Shown: positions 26,810 to 34,434 of the stretch, piece by piece | Layout: each line of letters starts with the position of its first letter | Numbering within the stretch: the stretch's first letter is position 1 | Source: Bacteroidota bacterium | Lineage (GTDB): Bacteria > Bacteroidota > Bacteroidia > Chitinophagales > Chitinophagaceae | Length of the DNA stretch: 64,000 bases | Reading direction: 5' to 3' | NCBI GenBank assembly: GCA_030706735.1 | Contig: JAUZNZ010000016.1 | Coordinates: 1-64,000 of the forward strand | Notes under the pieces: model-generated | What the model was told of the DNA's origin: nothing | Database searches by the model: none | The model's input: only the letters and a program-made list of their open reading frames with translations | Translations under genes and position numbers: made by a program

Positions 26810-28249
26810 CTATTGCACGTCTCCGCTTATCGCTGACTCGATCATTTTACCATCGTAGGTCCAAATGCAAGGCGATGAAAATACCTGGCCATTCGTTGCG
26901 AATGACCATTGCACCGCGCCGGAATGCGCGTCAAGAGCATAGACCTTTTTGTCGTTGCTGCCGATATAGACTATGCCATTGCTAACTACCGGGCTGGACT
27001 GGACAGATGCGCCTGTCGGAGTGGACCATTTAATGGTTCCGGTTATGGCGTCAAAGGCATACACTTTGCCATCCTCGCTGCCTGCATAAACGACCCCACC
27101 GTTCACGAGTGCACTGGAAGAGATCCCGCCCCCTGTGGCGGCCGACCATTTCAATGCGCCTGTGGAGGCGTCAAGAGCATACATGCTGCTGTCTCCGCTT
27201 CCTATATAGACCACTCCATTGTTGAGGGTGGGACTGGCAATTACATTCAGCCTGGTTGGATAACTCCAGACCTGCGAGCTCAAAGCGATATTCCAGGCAT
27301 AAACATGTTTGTCGTTGCTGGCTGCATAGACGATCCCGTTGACGACTGCCGGGCTGGATTCGACCATCCCGGCGGTTGGTGCTGCCAAATTTTTCACACC
27401 CGTCAAGGCATCATAGCCATAGACGCTATCGTCGAAATTACCGATATAGACTTCGCCGTTGACTGCGGTTGGACTGGAAAATACCAAGGTGTTAGGAAGA
27501 CGAGCGGAATAAACGGACCATTTCTGACTACCCGTATTGGCGTCCAGAGCGTATACAAATCCATCAAAGCTTCCGACATACAAGATGCCGTTGCTGACTG
27601 TCGCACTGGATACAATAGAACCGTTTGTTTGGAAATGCCATTTCTCTATTCCCGTTCTCATGTCGAATGCATGAAGCCGCTTATCGTTGCTGCCCGCAAA
27701 TACAAGATTGTTATATATCGTTGGACTGGAATTGATCAAATCTCCCGTAGCCGTGGCCCAAACCCGGGTACCTGTGCTGGCATTCAAACAATACAGGCTA
27801 TCGTCCTGACTGCCTATGAACACAAATTCATCAGCCGTTGCCCCCAGCACGGCCACTTGAATGATATTCGATGCACTGGGGCCGGCGCCGCTCGCGCCGA
27901 CAGGAACCACCTTGTAATAGTAAGTCGTGCCCGCGACTACCGGAGTTGCGGTCAGGCTGGTGTCGGACACTGATTTGGGATTATAGCCGGAAAGCGGACT
28001 TGAGAAGGCATTATCGGTGGCTATAAAAACGTTGTAGCTCATCGCGCCGCTGACACTATGCCAGTGCGCAATAAAGGAAGAATCGGTAATGCCCGTTGCT
28101 GCGACGGCCTGGGGTGCTCCAAGCGGAGGCGGCGGGGCAGGTGCAGGGGTACTGCTTTTACTACAGGCAGCCAGAATAAGAACGAGGGAAAGGCATGACG
28201 TGGAGGCGACCCGGAAAAAGGGTGCAGAACGAAAATCTGTTTGTTTCAT
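26810..28249 (-). CDS. Lipoprotein with FN3 domain and eight-bladed PQQ-like beta-propeller
   Basis: 479 residues. The N-terminus carries a lipobox (LILAACSKSS) followed by a Pro/Ala linker. A fibronectin type III domain covers about residues 45-130 (AVAATGITDSSFIAHWHSV). The rest is eight repeats of the form VYIGSNDKKVYALDA...GAVQWSF..., PQQ_2/BamB-type blades. It is probably an outer-membrane or periplasmic-face lipoprotein serving as a binding scaffold. It lacks obvious quinoprotein active-site residues, so enzyme activity is not claimed. Confidence 0.88.
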   Translation of the reverse strand: MKQTDFRSAPFFRVASTSCLSLVLILAACSKSSTPAPAPPPPLGAPQAVAATGITDSSFIAHWHSVSGAMSYNVFIATDNAFSSPLSGYNPKSVSDTSLTATPVVAGTTYYYKVVPVGASGAGPSASNIIQVAVLGATADEFVFIGSQDDSLYCLNASTGTRVWATATGDLINSSPTIYNNLVFAGSNDKRLHAFDMRTGIEKWHFQTNGSIVSSATVSNGILYVGSFDGFVYALDANTGSQKWSVYSARLPNTLVFSSPTAVNGEVYIGNFDDSVYGYDALTGVKNLAAPTAGMVESSPAVVNGIVYAASNDKHVYAWNIALSSQVWSYPTRLNVIASPTLNNGVVYIGSGDSSMYALDASTGALKWSAATGGGISSSALVNGGVVYAGSEDGKVYAFDAITGTIKWSTPTGASVQSSPVVSNGIVYIGSNDKKVYALDAHSGAVQWSFATNGQVFSSPCIWTYDGKMIESAISGDVQ

Positions 28250-28331
28250 GGTTCAGCGCTTTTTTAGATGATAATCCCTGCCGGGATGAAGGACCCGCGG
28301 CCGGAAATGGATAATCGGTTCATACCCGTAA

Positions 28332-28523
28332 GGGTTAGCGCTAGTAGAAAATGCCGGAAGCAAAAGGCGAATGTATGACTTTATTCGTTACCGGGATAAA
28401 ATGGATTCCGGTGATTTCTACGGAGACCTCGTCGAAACGGATATTCCCGGAGCGGGGCATCTGACCTTCGTGTATGCCCGCGATCCCGATGGGAATATCA
28501 TTGAGTTGCAGCATTGGGGATAA
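28332..28523 (+). pseudogene. C-terminal remnant of a VOC-family (glyoxalase/bleomycin-resistance) gene
   Basis: The plus-strand frame ending with TAA at 28521-28523 encodes a ~50-residue tail containing GDLVETDIPG and FVYARDPDGNIIELQHWG, the final beta-strand pair and metal-ligand Glu of vicinal-oxygen-chelate proteins. A stop lies 64 codons upstream (28329-28331) and the N-terminal half is absent. The ATG at 28371 could give only a 50-aa fragment. Its last 26 bases overlap the end of the leftward NHL gene. This is best read as a decayed or truncated gene. Confidence 0.75.
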
Positions 28524-29442
28524 ACGGGGCACCCGGAATAAACTTGTACAGTCTATCCCTTTTTATATCCGATACATAGATATTTCCCTGCTTGTCGGTG
28601 ACGATATTGTGAAACCAGCATCCCTTGCCAGGGCCGCCTTCCATCCTGGATAGCATTTGCCCATTTGCATCGAAGAAAAGGATTTCCGAATCATAGTGTT
28701 CTTCTCCGTCAGCGGTGACCCTGTCGAAGAAATGTACGGCCGTCCACCCGTCGCGTACTTTGTCGTAGGTCATCCAGCTCATCTTGCCGAATGCCGGTCC
28801 TTTCCATTGCGCTATGAATTGACCGGTCGGGGAAAAGACCTGGATACGGCGATTCTCGCGGTCCGCGACGTACACGTTCCCGGCCTCGTCCAATTCGACG
28901 GCATGGGGGAGGTGGAATTCGCCGGCTCCGGCGCCCCGTTGCCCCCATTCAAATTGATATTCTCCTTTTGCTGAAAATTTGACTACCCGGCTATTCGCAT
29001 ATCCATCGCTGACATAAATGGAACCGTCTTTTGCAATCGCGACATGAGTAGGGTAGGCGAAATGCGTTTGGTCAGCGCCCTGCACGCCGGCCTCGCCGAG
29101 GGTCATCAAGAGGTGGCCATCGCGACTGAATTGAAAAACCTGGTGGGTGCCCACGTCGGTGACCCAGATATGGTCTTCGGCATCTACGGTCAGCCCATGG
29201 GGCATGAGGAACAAATTTTCGCCCCAGGCATCAAGCAGCCTGCCGCTTTCGCGGTCGAGGCGTAAGATCGTTTTGTTCGGAATGGGGTCCGGCGGCAGCA
29301 CGTTATTGGCGGGCCATCTCCGCCCGGCGCGGTGAAAAATGAACAGATCCTGCCGGCTATCGAAGGCGAGACCGGTTGGGTTGCCGAGGAGGAGGTCGGC
29401 GGGCAGGTTGGGCCAGTGCTGTTGCAGCGTATAGGTGATCAT
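28498..29442 (-). CDS. NHL-repeat beta-propeller protein (peptidyl-alpha-hydroxyglycine lyase-like)
   Basis: About 314 residues of six-bladed NHL propeller: GLAFDSRQDLFIFHRAGR, LMPHGLTVDAEDHIWVTDVG, YPTHVAIAKDGSIYVSDGY, LPHAVELDEAGNVYVADREN and HNIVTDKQGNIYVSDIKR. This blade pattern resembles the lyase domain of peptidylglycine amidating enzymes, as many bacterial homologues do; catalysis is unproven. No signal peptide is visible. ATG 29442 is preferred over TTG 29457 because a TAnnTTTG element lies at 29471-29478 and the ATG leaves a sensible leader. The gene end overlaps the VOC remnant on the other strand. Confidence 0.85.
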   Translation of the reverse strand: MITYTLQQHWPNLPADLLLGNPTGLAFDSRQDLFIFHRAGRRWPANNVLPPDPIPNKTILRLDRESGRLLDAWGENLFLMPHGLTVDAEDHIWVTDVGTHQVFQFSRDGHLLMTLGEAGVQGADQTHFAYPTHVAIAKDGSIYVSDGYANSRVVKFSAKGEYQFEWGQRGAGAGEFHLPHAVELDEAGNVYVADRENRRIQVFSPTGQFIAQWKGPAFGKMSWMTYDKVRDGWTAVHFFDRVTADGEEHYDSEILFFDANGQMLSRMEGGPGKGCWFHNIVTDKQGNIYVSDIKRDRLYKFIPGAPFIPNAATQ

Positions 29443-29470
29443 GTTGTCGGGGCGCAATGCGTGCTCAAGG

Positions 29471-29478
29471 CAAATGTA
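29471..29478 (-). promoter_or_regulatory. Candidate -7 element for the NHL gene
   Basis: The minus strand reads TACATTTG, an exact TAnnTTTG match, 28 bases upstream of the chosen ATG at 29442. Confidence 0.5.
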
Positions 29479-29529
29479 GGCATTGCAGCATGATCTCGGA
29501 CGAAGCGATTCACCTGCCCCTACGCCACC

Positions 29530-29886
29530 CTACAACTCAAACAATAACTGCTGATCATGCCCAGCCTGGGGGATTTGGCGTATGAAGTTATCATAGCCCT
29601 CTTCGCCGTCATGGTCACTGTAGGCCCCGTAGGAGTCCAGGCTATACCCGATGAGGCCATCGTTGGCTTCGATGACATACAGGATCGACGTATCGGAAGG
29701 ATCGCTGGCGCCCTCGAACCGGAAGGTCTTGATGATCTCCAGTTCATCCGGCTGATAGGTCTTGCCCTTTCCGGCGGTGAAGCCTTCGGAGGTCCAGCGG
29801 AATTCGTTGTCCATTTTTTTCATGCGCAGCCTTTCGAGCACTTCGGTCGTGGTGCTCATGCTGGCGGTGGTGCTTTCGGTGTTCAT
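29530..29886 (-). CDS. Small conserved Bacteroidota protein (often mislabelled phosphoribosylpyrophosphate synthetase)
   Basis: 118 residues, acidic and soluble. The segment YQPDELEIIKTFRFEGASDP followed by DTSILYVIEANDGLIGYSLD and AYGAYSD-like spacing matches a ~100-aa family widespread in Bacteroidota and usually mis-named after PRPP synthetase. It has none of that enzyme's PRPP-binding or flexible loops, so the enzyme name should not be applied. A later ATG at 29859 (MSTTTEVLERL) is an alternative start. Function unknown. Confidence 0.75.
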   Translation of the reverse strand: MNTESTTASMSTTTEVLERLRMKKMDNEFRWTSEGFTAGKGKTYQPDELEIIKTFRFEGASDPSDTSILYVIEANDGLIGYSLDSYGAYSDHDGEEGYDNFIRQIPQAGHDQQLLFEL

Positions 29887-30040
29887 TTGGAGGTTTTATC
29901 TATCCAGTCAAAAAACCATGCCACCGCCGTTCCCGGCCCTATTTTAGTTTCAACGAAATGATAATCAATAAATTATAAACCTCGGGGCCTGGCCGGGGCA
30001 GGTCCGGATTCGGTGGCACTCCATTTGATTCCCGGGATGT

Positions 30041-31237
30041 ATGACAAAAAGTACTCGCACCCGGCACCGGCGTCCCCTCACCCGCAAACGGAAGACCGTT
30101 TACATCATCCTCGGTTCCCTCCTGGTGCTCCTCATCGCGTTCCGGATCGCCCTGCCCTATATCCTGCTAAAATGGGTCAATCGTGAACTCGCGAACATCA
30201 AGGGCTATTACGGGCATGTGGACGATATCGACGTGGCCCTGATCCGCGGCGCCTACATCCTTAAAGGCACCAGGCTGGACAAGACCGACGGGAAGATCCC
30301 GGTGCCGTTCTTTTCGGCCGATGCGATCGACCTGTCGCTGGAATGGAGTGCGCTCTTCCATGGCAAATTCGACGGCAAGATCGGCGTCGACCATCCCGTT
30401 CTCAATTTCGTCAAGGGGCCCACAGAGGCCACCAGCCAGACCAAGATCGATTCAAGCTGGCAGGACGTGGTTAAAAAGCTTATGCCGCTGGACATCAATC
30501 GTCTCACCCTCAACGAAGGGGAGATCCACTATCGTGACTTTTACAGCGATCCCAAGATAGATATCTTCACAAAGGATGTTCACATCCTCGCCACGAACCT
30601 GTCCAATGCCGAGCGGAGCAAGGAATTGCTGCCCTCGACGGCGGATGCTTCGGCGACCGTATACGGCGGCAAGGCCACCCTGCATATGCGGTTGAACGTA
30701 TTGAGCAAGGTGCCGATCTTCGAAATGAAGGCGGAGCTCAGATCCCTGGACATCACCAACCTGAACAATTTTCTGCAGGCCTATGGCAAGTTCGACGTAA
30801 AGAAGGGAGAGATCAGCGTTTTCACGGAGGCGGCGACGAAGGAGGAGGTCATCACAGGATATGTCAAGCCGATCATCAAGGACCTGAAGGTGGTCAACTG
30901 GGAGCGCGATAAGGGGCAGCCCCTGAAAATTGCGTGGGAAGCGATCATCGGTTCGGTGGCATGGATATTTAAGAATCATAGCAAGGACCAGCAGGCGACG
31001 AAGATCGACTTCAGCGGGAACCTCAAATCACCGAGCATCAATATTATGGAGGTGATCGGCCAGGTCCTTTACAATGCCTTCATTCAAGCCCTCTATCCTG
31101 CGCTGGAGAACTCTGTCAGCCTGAACTCGGTGAAGGCGGAAGAACAAACCAGGCCAAAGACCTTTTTGGGCAAGATCTTCAACAAATCGGGATCGAAAAA
31201 GGGAAGCCAGGGGAAAGAAAAAAACAATAAAAAATAA
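30041..31237 (+). CDS. AsmA/DUF748-like membrane-anchored protein
   Basis: 398 residues. A short Arg/Lys-rich cytoplasmic tail is followed by one N-terminal membrane helix (VYIILGSLLVLLIAFRIALP), then a large periplasmic region of repeated beta segments such as YYGHVDDIDVALIRGAYILKG and LEWSALFHGKFDGKIGVDHP. This is the DUF748/AsmA-like pattern, a family linked to phospholipid transport and envelope maintenance. The highly basic Ser/Lys C-terminus is unusual. The next small gene starts four bases after its stop, so the two are cotranscribed. Confidence 0.82.
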   Translation: MTKSTRTRHRRPLTRKRKTVYIILGSLLVLLIAFRIALPYILLKWVNRELANIKGYYGHVDDIDVALIRGAYILKGTRLDKTDGKIPVPFFSADAIDLSLEWSALFHGKFDGKIGVDHPVLNFVKGPTEATSQTKIDSSWQDVVKKLMPLDINRLTLNEGEIHYRDFYSDPKIDIFTKDVHILATNLSNAERSKELLPSTADASATVYGGKATLHMRLNVLSKVPIFEMKAELRSLDITNLNNFLQAYGKFDVKKGEISVFTEAATKEEVITGYVKPIIKDLKVVNWERDKGQPLKIAWEAIIGSVAWIFKNHSKDQQATKIDFSGNLKSPSINIMEVIGQVLYNAFIQALYPALENSVSLNSVKAEEQTRPKTFLGKIFNKSGSKKGSQGKEKNNKK

Positions 31238-31241
31238 GCAC

Positions 31242-31499
31242 ATGCGAGACAAGAAAGAAACCACCAAAAAGAAGCCTGCCAAGTCCGAACCAAAAGAAGG
31301 CAAGCTGAACCGCGCCTCCTTTCACCATGGTTCCACGACCCAGGGCGGTTCCGACTTCGGCCAGGGCTCCATGCAGATGGGGCGTTATGGGAACGCCCAG
31401 GGCAGCGAATCCAACGAAGGAGCAAATTATGACGGAGAGCAGGGCTGGAATAACGAGGCGCTCAGGAGGAAGGATATACCCACTAAAAAGAAAAAATAA
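31242..31499 (+). CDS. Small hydrophilic Lys/Gly/Asn-rich protein, function unknown
   Basis: 85 residues with no hydrophobic segment. A Lys-rich N-terminus (KKETTKKKPAKSEPK), a low-complexity Gly/Gln/Asn/Ser centre (STTQGGSDFGQGSMQMG), and a KKKK end suggest an intrinsically disordered, possibly nucleic-acid- or polyanion-binding protein. The start (ATG 31242) is four bases after the DUF748-like gene. No family was recognised. Confidence 0.6.
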   Translation: MRDKKETTKKKPAKSEPKEGKLNRASFHHGSTTQGGSDFGQGSMQMGRYGNAQGSESNEGANYDGEQGWNNEALRRKDIPTKKKK

Positions 31500-31522
31500 G
31501 AGCGGGCGCGCAGCGCCCGCTC
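31500..31522. terminator. GC hairpin between convergent genes
   Basis: gagcgggcgc (31500-31509) pairs perfectly with gcgcccgctc (31513-31522) around a 3-base loop. On the minus strand it is followed by TTATTTTTTC, so it should terminate the DUF892 gene. In the plus direction there is no T-run, but the stable stem may still stop or protect the upstream transcript. Confidence 0.8.
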
Positions 31523-31529
31523 TCAGCTA

Positions 31530-32072
31530 CTAGTCGTTGGAAGCTTCCCGTCCTGCCGCCACATTTGCGCCTTGCTCGGCGATCTGCGTCAACAGCTTAT
31601 CCGCATTCTTCTCTTCCTGGAGGGTTTCGCTCAATAATTCCGCTACATCTTCATGTCCCAGGGTCCTGGCCAGCTGGACCAGTCCGCCATAGGTCGCGAT
31701 CTCATAATGCTCTGCCTTCTGGCCCGCAAAGATCAGCCCGACATCGCGTTGCGCGGTATTGTCTTCCGTTTCATCGATAATGTCCTCGCCTTCTTTGGCT
31801 ATCCCTTTCAGCGCAGGGCATTCCTTGTCACTGGCCTCCTGGTTGATCATGTCGAAGGCCCTTTCGATCCTCGTCACATGATTTCTGGTCTCTTCCAGGT
31901 GACTGTTAAAGGCATCGCGCAGCTGCGCGGAGGTGGCGGCATTGGCCATCTTGGGCAAGGTTTTGACCAGTTTTTTTTCCGCCCAATAAATGTCTTCCAG
32001 CTGATCGATAAAGAATTCGCGCAGCTTGGAGTGCTGCTCGGTCTGAACCGGTGTTTGCATGTCTGTTGCCAT
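31530..32072 (-). CDS. DUF892 ferritin-like protein (YciE/YciF family)
   Basis: 180 residues, all helical. The KLREFFIDQLEDIYWAEKKL start and SHLEETRNHVTRIERAF and KAEHYEIATYGGL segments carry the Glu/His ligands of a di-iron four-helix bundle. YciE/F proteins are stress-induced ferritin-like proteins of uncertain chemistry. The start at 32072 (MATDMQTP) is preferred over an upstream in-frame ATG, since the extra 20 residues are not conserved-looking. Confidence 0.9.
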   Translation of the reverse strand: MATDMQTPVQTEQHSKLREFFIDQLEDIYWAEKKLVKTLPKMANAATSAQLRDAFNSHLEETRNHVTRIERAFDMINQEASDKECPALKGIAKEGEDIIDETEDNTAQRDVGLIFAGQKAEHYEIATYGGLVQLARTLGHEDVAELLSETLQEEKNADKLLTQIAEQGANVAAGREASND

Positions 32073-32211
32073 AATAATCGTTTTTAGATTTTTTAAATAG
32101 TTGTACTTGAAGGCATAAAATAATAGTGCCACCGGTCGCCAACCACTGGTTCACCTTTTGCTATGGGCCGGAAATTCTACAGAGGCCGGGGTCCGCGTCG
32201 GGTCAATTTCC

Positions 32212-32219
32212 TATCTTTG
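32212..32219 (+). promoter_or_regulatory. Candidate -7 element for the O-methyltransferase operon
   Basis: TATCTTTG, an exact TAnnTTTG match, 17 bases upstream of the ATG at 32237. This supports that start over an upstream in-frame ATG at 32126. Confidence 0.55.
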
Positions 32220-32236
32220 TGGCAAATTGGCAGGGT

Positions 32237-32875
32237 ATGGAAATGATCAGCCCGGAGGCACAGGCCTATTCGGCGCGGTACTCGACACCGGAAGGTGAGC
32301 TGCTGGAAGAGATCGCCGCCTATACGGTCGATAATCATCCCCAGGCCCAGATGCTCAGCGGCCATGTGCAGGGGAAATTCCTGGAAATGATCAGCCACCT
32401 GCTGCACCCGCGGCGGGTGCTCGAGATCGGCACCTTCATGGGGTATAGCGGCCTTTGCCTTGCGGCGGGGCTGACCGGAGATGGCAAATTGCATACCATT
32501 GAGTTACGGGAAGAAGATGCGGCCATCGCGGCGGAAAATTTTAAGCGGGCAAATTGGCAGGACCGGATAATTTTGCACGTCGGAAATGCGTTAGAGATCA
32601 TCCCAACCTTGAAAGAGGAATGGGATTTAGTGTTTATAGACGCCGATAAGGTAAATTACCCTGCGTACTACCGCCTCGTCCTGCCCCGGTTGCGGGCCGG
32701 AGGACTGATCATCGCCGACAATGTGCTGTTCCATGGCGAAGTCCTGGAGAAAGAGGTCAAAGGAAAGAACGCCCTGGCCATACAAGCATTCAATGAGTTG
32801 GTCAGAGCGGACGATTCGGTAGACAAGGTCATGGTTACGCTCCGGGACGGGCTGTTCCTGATCCGGAAAAAATAA
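32237..32875 (+). CDS. O-methyltransferase (class I SAM-dependent, CCoAOMT type)
   Basis: About 212 residues. Motif I is RVLEIGTFMGYSGLCLA; the acidic ribose-binding Glu follows in LHTIELREE; the metal/catalytic motif is WDLVFIDADKVNYPAYY; and GLIIADNVLFHG is the typical family segment. This matches the divalent-metal catechol/caffeoyl-CoA O-methyltransferase family. Start 32237 agrees with the -7 element and domain start. The natural substrate is unknown. It is followed after 15 bases by the glucosaminidase gene, so the two are probably one transcript. Confidence 0.92.
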   Translation: MEMISPEAQAYSARYSTPEGELLEEIAAYTVDNHPQAQMLSGHVQGKFLEMISHLLHPRRVLEIGTFMGYSGLCLAAGLTGDGKLHTIELREEDAAIAAENFKRANWQDRIILHVGNALEIIPTLKEEWDLVFIDADKVNYPAYYRLVLPRLRAGGLIIADNVLFHGEVLEKEVKGKNALAIQAFNELVRADDSVDKVMVTLRDGLFLIRKK

Positions 32876-32890
32876 AAAGTTCAGGTTCCC

Positions 32891-33895
32891 ATGAAGAAAC
32901 GACTCATAACAGGTTGGTTGCTCCTGCTCGCCGGCAAATGCCTGCTGGCCCAGAACAACCCGGACGTCGTCACCTACATCAATACCTATAAGCAGATCGC
33001 CATCAGCGAAATGCAACGTTCGGGCATTCCTGCCTCCATCATCCTCGCCCAGGGCATTCACGAGACCGAAGCCGGCACCAGCGACCTCGTGAGAAGATCG
33101 AACAATCATTTCGGGATCAAATGCAAGGACGATTGGACCGGCGCGGTCGTTTACCACGACGACGACGCGCGCGGAGAATGTTTCCGCAGCTATGCCAACC
33201 CGGAGGACTCCTATCGGGACCATTCCGATTTCCTGCGCAACAGTCCCCGATATTCCTCCCTGTTCAAATTATCGCCGGATGATTATCAGGGCTGGGCCTA
33301 TGGATTGAAGAATGCCGGCTATGCCACCAATTCCCGGTATCCGCAGATACTCATCAAGCTGATCAAAGACTATAACCTGGATCTATACACGCAGATTGCC
33401 CTTGGGCGGGTAAAAGATACGACCGGCCTTGCGTCAGCGGGGAAGAACCCGGAGGCAACCCTTACTTTTGCAGCCAGGCCAACCCCTACGCAATATCCCG
33501 ACGGGGAGTTCACCATCAACCACACGCGCGTCGTTTTTGCCAAAGCGGGCACTTCGCTCTTATCCGTCGCGAATCAATATGAGATGTCCCTGCCGCGCCT
33601 CCTGGAGTTCAACGACCTCAGGGAGGAGGACGTATTGGTGAGCGACCAGCTGCTGTTCCTGCAACGCAAGCGCAGGATCGGGGCGACCGGCTTTCATGTC
33701 GTGCGCGAGGGGGAAAGCCTCTATGATATCGCCCAGGCGGAGGGCCTGCGCTATGAGGACCTATTGCAGATGAATCAACTGAAAGAGGGCGACAGGCCGG
33801 CGATCGGAGAAAAGATCTGGCTTCAGTCCTCGGCTCCATCGAGACCAAGACTAACGGAAAATAATGTGTATGTCAACCATCCGGGTACACGATAA
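32891..33895 (+). CDS. Glucosaminidase (GH73-type) with two LysM domains
   Basis: 334 residues with an N-terminal signal peptide (LLLLAGKCLLAQ region). The catalytic domain (about 25-165) contains IPASIILAQGIHETEAGTSD, where the Glu of HETEAG is the likely acid, and NNHFGIKCKDDWTG, as in FlgJ/LytB N-acetylglucosaminidases. Two LysM domains follow (about 215-260 and 270-320: FHVVREGESLYDIAQAEG). It should cleave or remodel peptidoglycan in the periplasm. Its 3' end overlaps the hypoxanthine phosphoribosyltransferase start by about 26 bases. Confidence 0.92.
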   Translation: MKKRLITGWLLLLAGKCLLAQNNPDVVTYINTYKQIAISEMQRSGIPASIILAQGIHETEAGTSDLVRRSNNHFGIKCKDDWTGAVVYHDDDARGECFRSYANPEDSYRDHSDFLRNSPRYSSLFKLSPDDYQGWAYGLKNAGYATNSRYPQILIKLIKDYNLDLYTQIALGRVKDTTGLASAGKNPEATLTFAARPTPTQYPDGEFTINHTRVVFAKAGTSLLSVANQYEMSLPRLLEFNDLREEDVLVSDQLLFLQRKRRIGATGFHVVREGESLYDIAQAEGLRYEDLLQMNQLKEGDRPAIGEKIWLQSSAPSRPRLTENNVYVNHPGTR

Positions 33896-34433
33896 GGAAT
33901 TCAAACCTTACCTGGGCGCTGAAATGATCGCCGATCGCGTTCGGGCCGTAGCCGGGGAGATCAACAAGGACTATGCGGGTAAGCGACCCCTCTTTATTGC
34001 GATCCTGAATGGCTCATTCATGTTTACGGCCGACCTGTTCAAGGAGATATCCATCGAGGCGGAGATCTGCTTCATCAAACTGGCCTCCTACAAGGGAACG
34101 AAGTCTTCGGGCCATGTCATCACGGCGATCGGCCTCGACATCGACCTGATCGGCCGCCATGTCGTGGTTCTGGAAGACATCATCGATACCGGCAAGACCA
34201 TGGACGCCTTTCTTCCCCAACTGGTGCACCAGCAGCCAGCCAGCCTGAAGATTGCGGCGCTGCTGCATAAGCCCAGTGCCACCGTTTATCCGATCCATGT
34301 GGATTATCTTGGTTTTTCCGTGCCCGATGAGTTCCTGCTGGGTTATGGCCTGGATTATGATGGGCTGGGCCGCAATATCCCGTCCATCTATAAATTGGTG
34401 CAGGGTATTGACAAAGAGGAAAGAACGCATTAA
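33870..34433 (+). CDS. hpt: Hypoxanthine phosphoribosyltransferase
   Basis: About 187 residues. It salvages hypoxanthine/guanine with PRPP to IMP/GMP in the cytosol. The PRPP-binding loop is HVVVLEDIIDTGKTM; an N-terminal AILNGSFMFTADL loop and the C-terminal purine-binding stretch VPDEFLLGYGLDY are typical of the HGPRT family. ATG 33870 (MSTIRVHD) is chosen; ATG 33864 is two codons earlier. Either start overlaps the glucosaminidase gene, and the next gene begins one base after its stop, so expression is coupled. Confidence 0.95.
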   Translation: MSTIRVHDKEFKPYLGAEMIADRVRAVAGEINKDYAGKRPLFIAILNGSFMFTADLFKEISIEAEICFIKLASYKGTKSSGHVITAIGLDIDLIGRHVVVLEDIIDTGKTMDAFLPQLVHQQPASLKIAALLHKPSATVYPIHVDYLGFSVPDEFLLGYGLDYDGLGRNIPSIYKLVQGIDKEERTH

Positions 34434-34434
34434 T

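Noticed and set aside
28341-28532. Minus-strand 63-codon frame over the VOC remnant
   Set aside because: The plus strand carries a recognisable VOC tail; the minus frame has no support and overlaps the NHL gene end.
34252-34434. Longer ORF start for the VWA protein inside hpt
   Set aside because: It is an out-of-frame reading of hpt. TTG 34435 yields a clean signal peptide and sits directly after the hpt stop.
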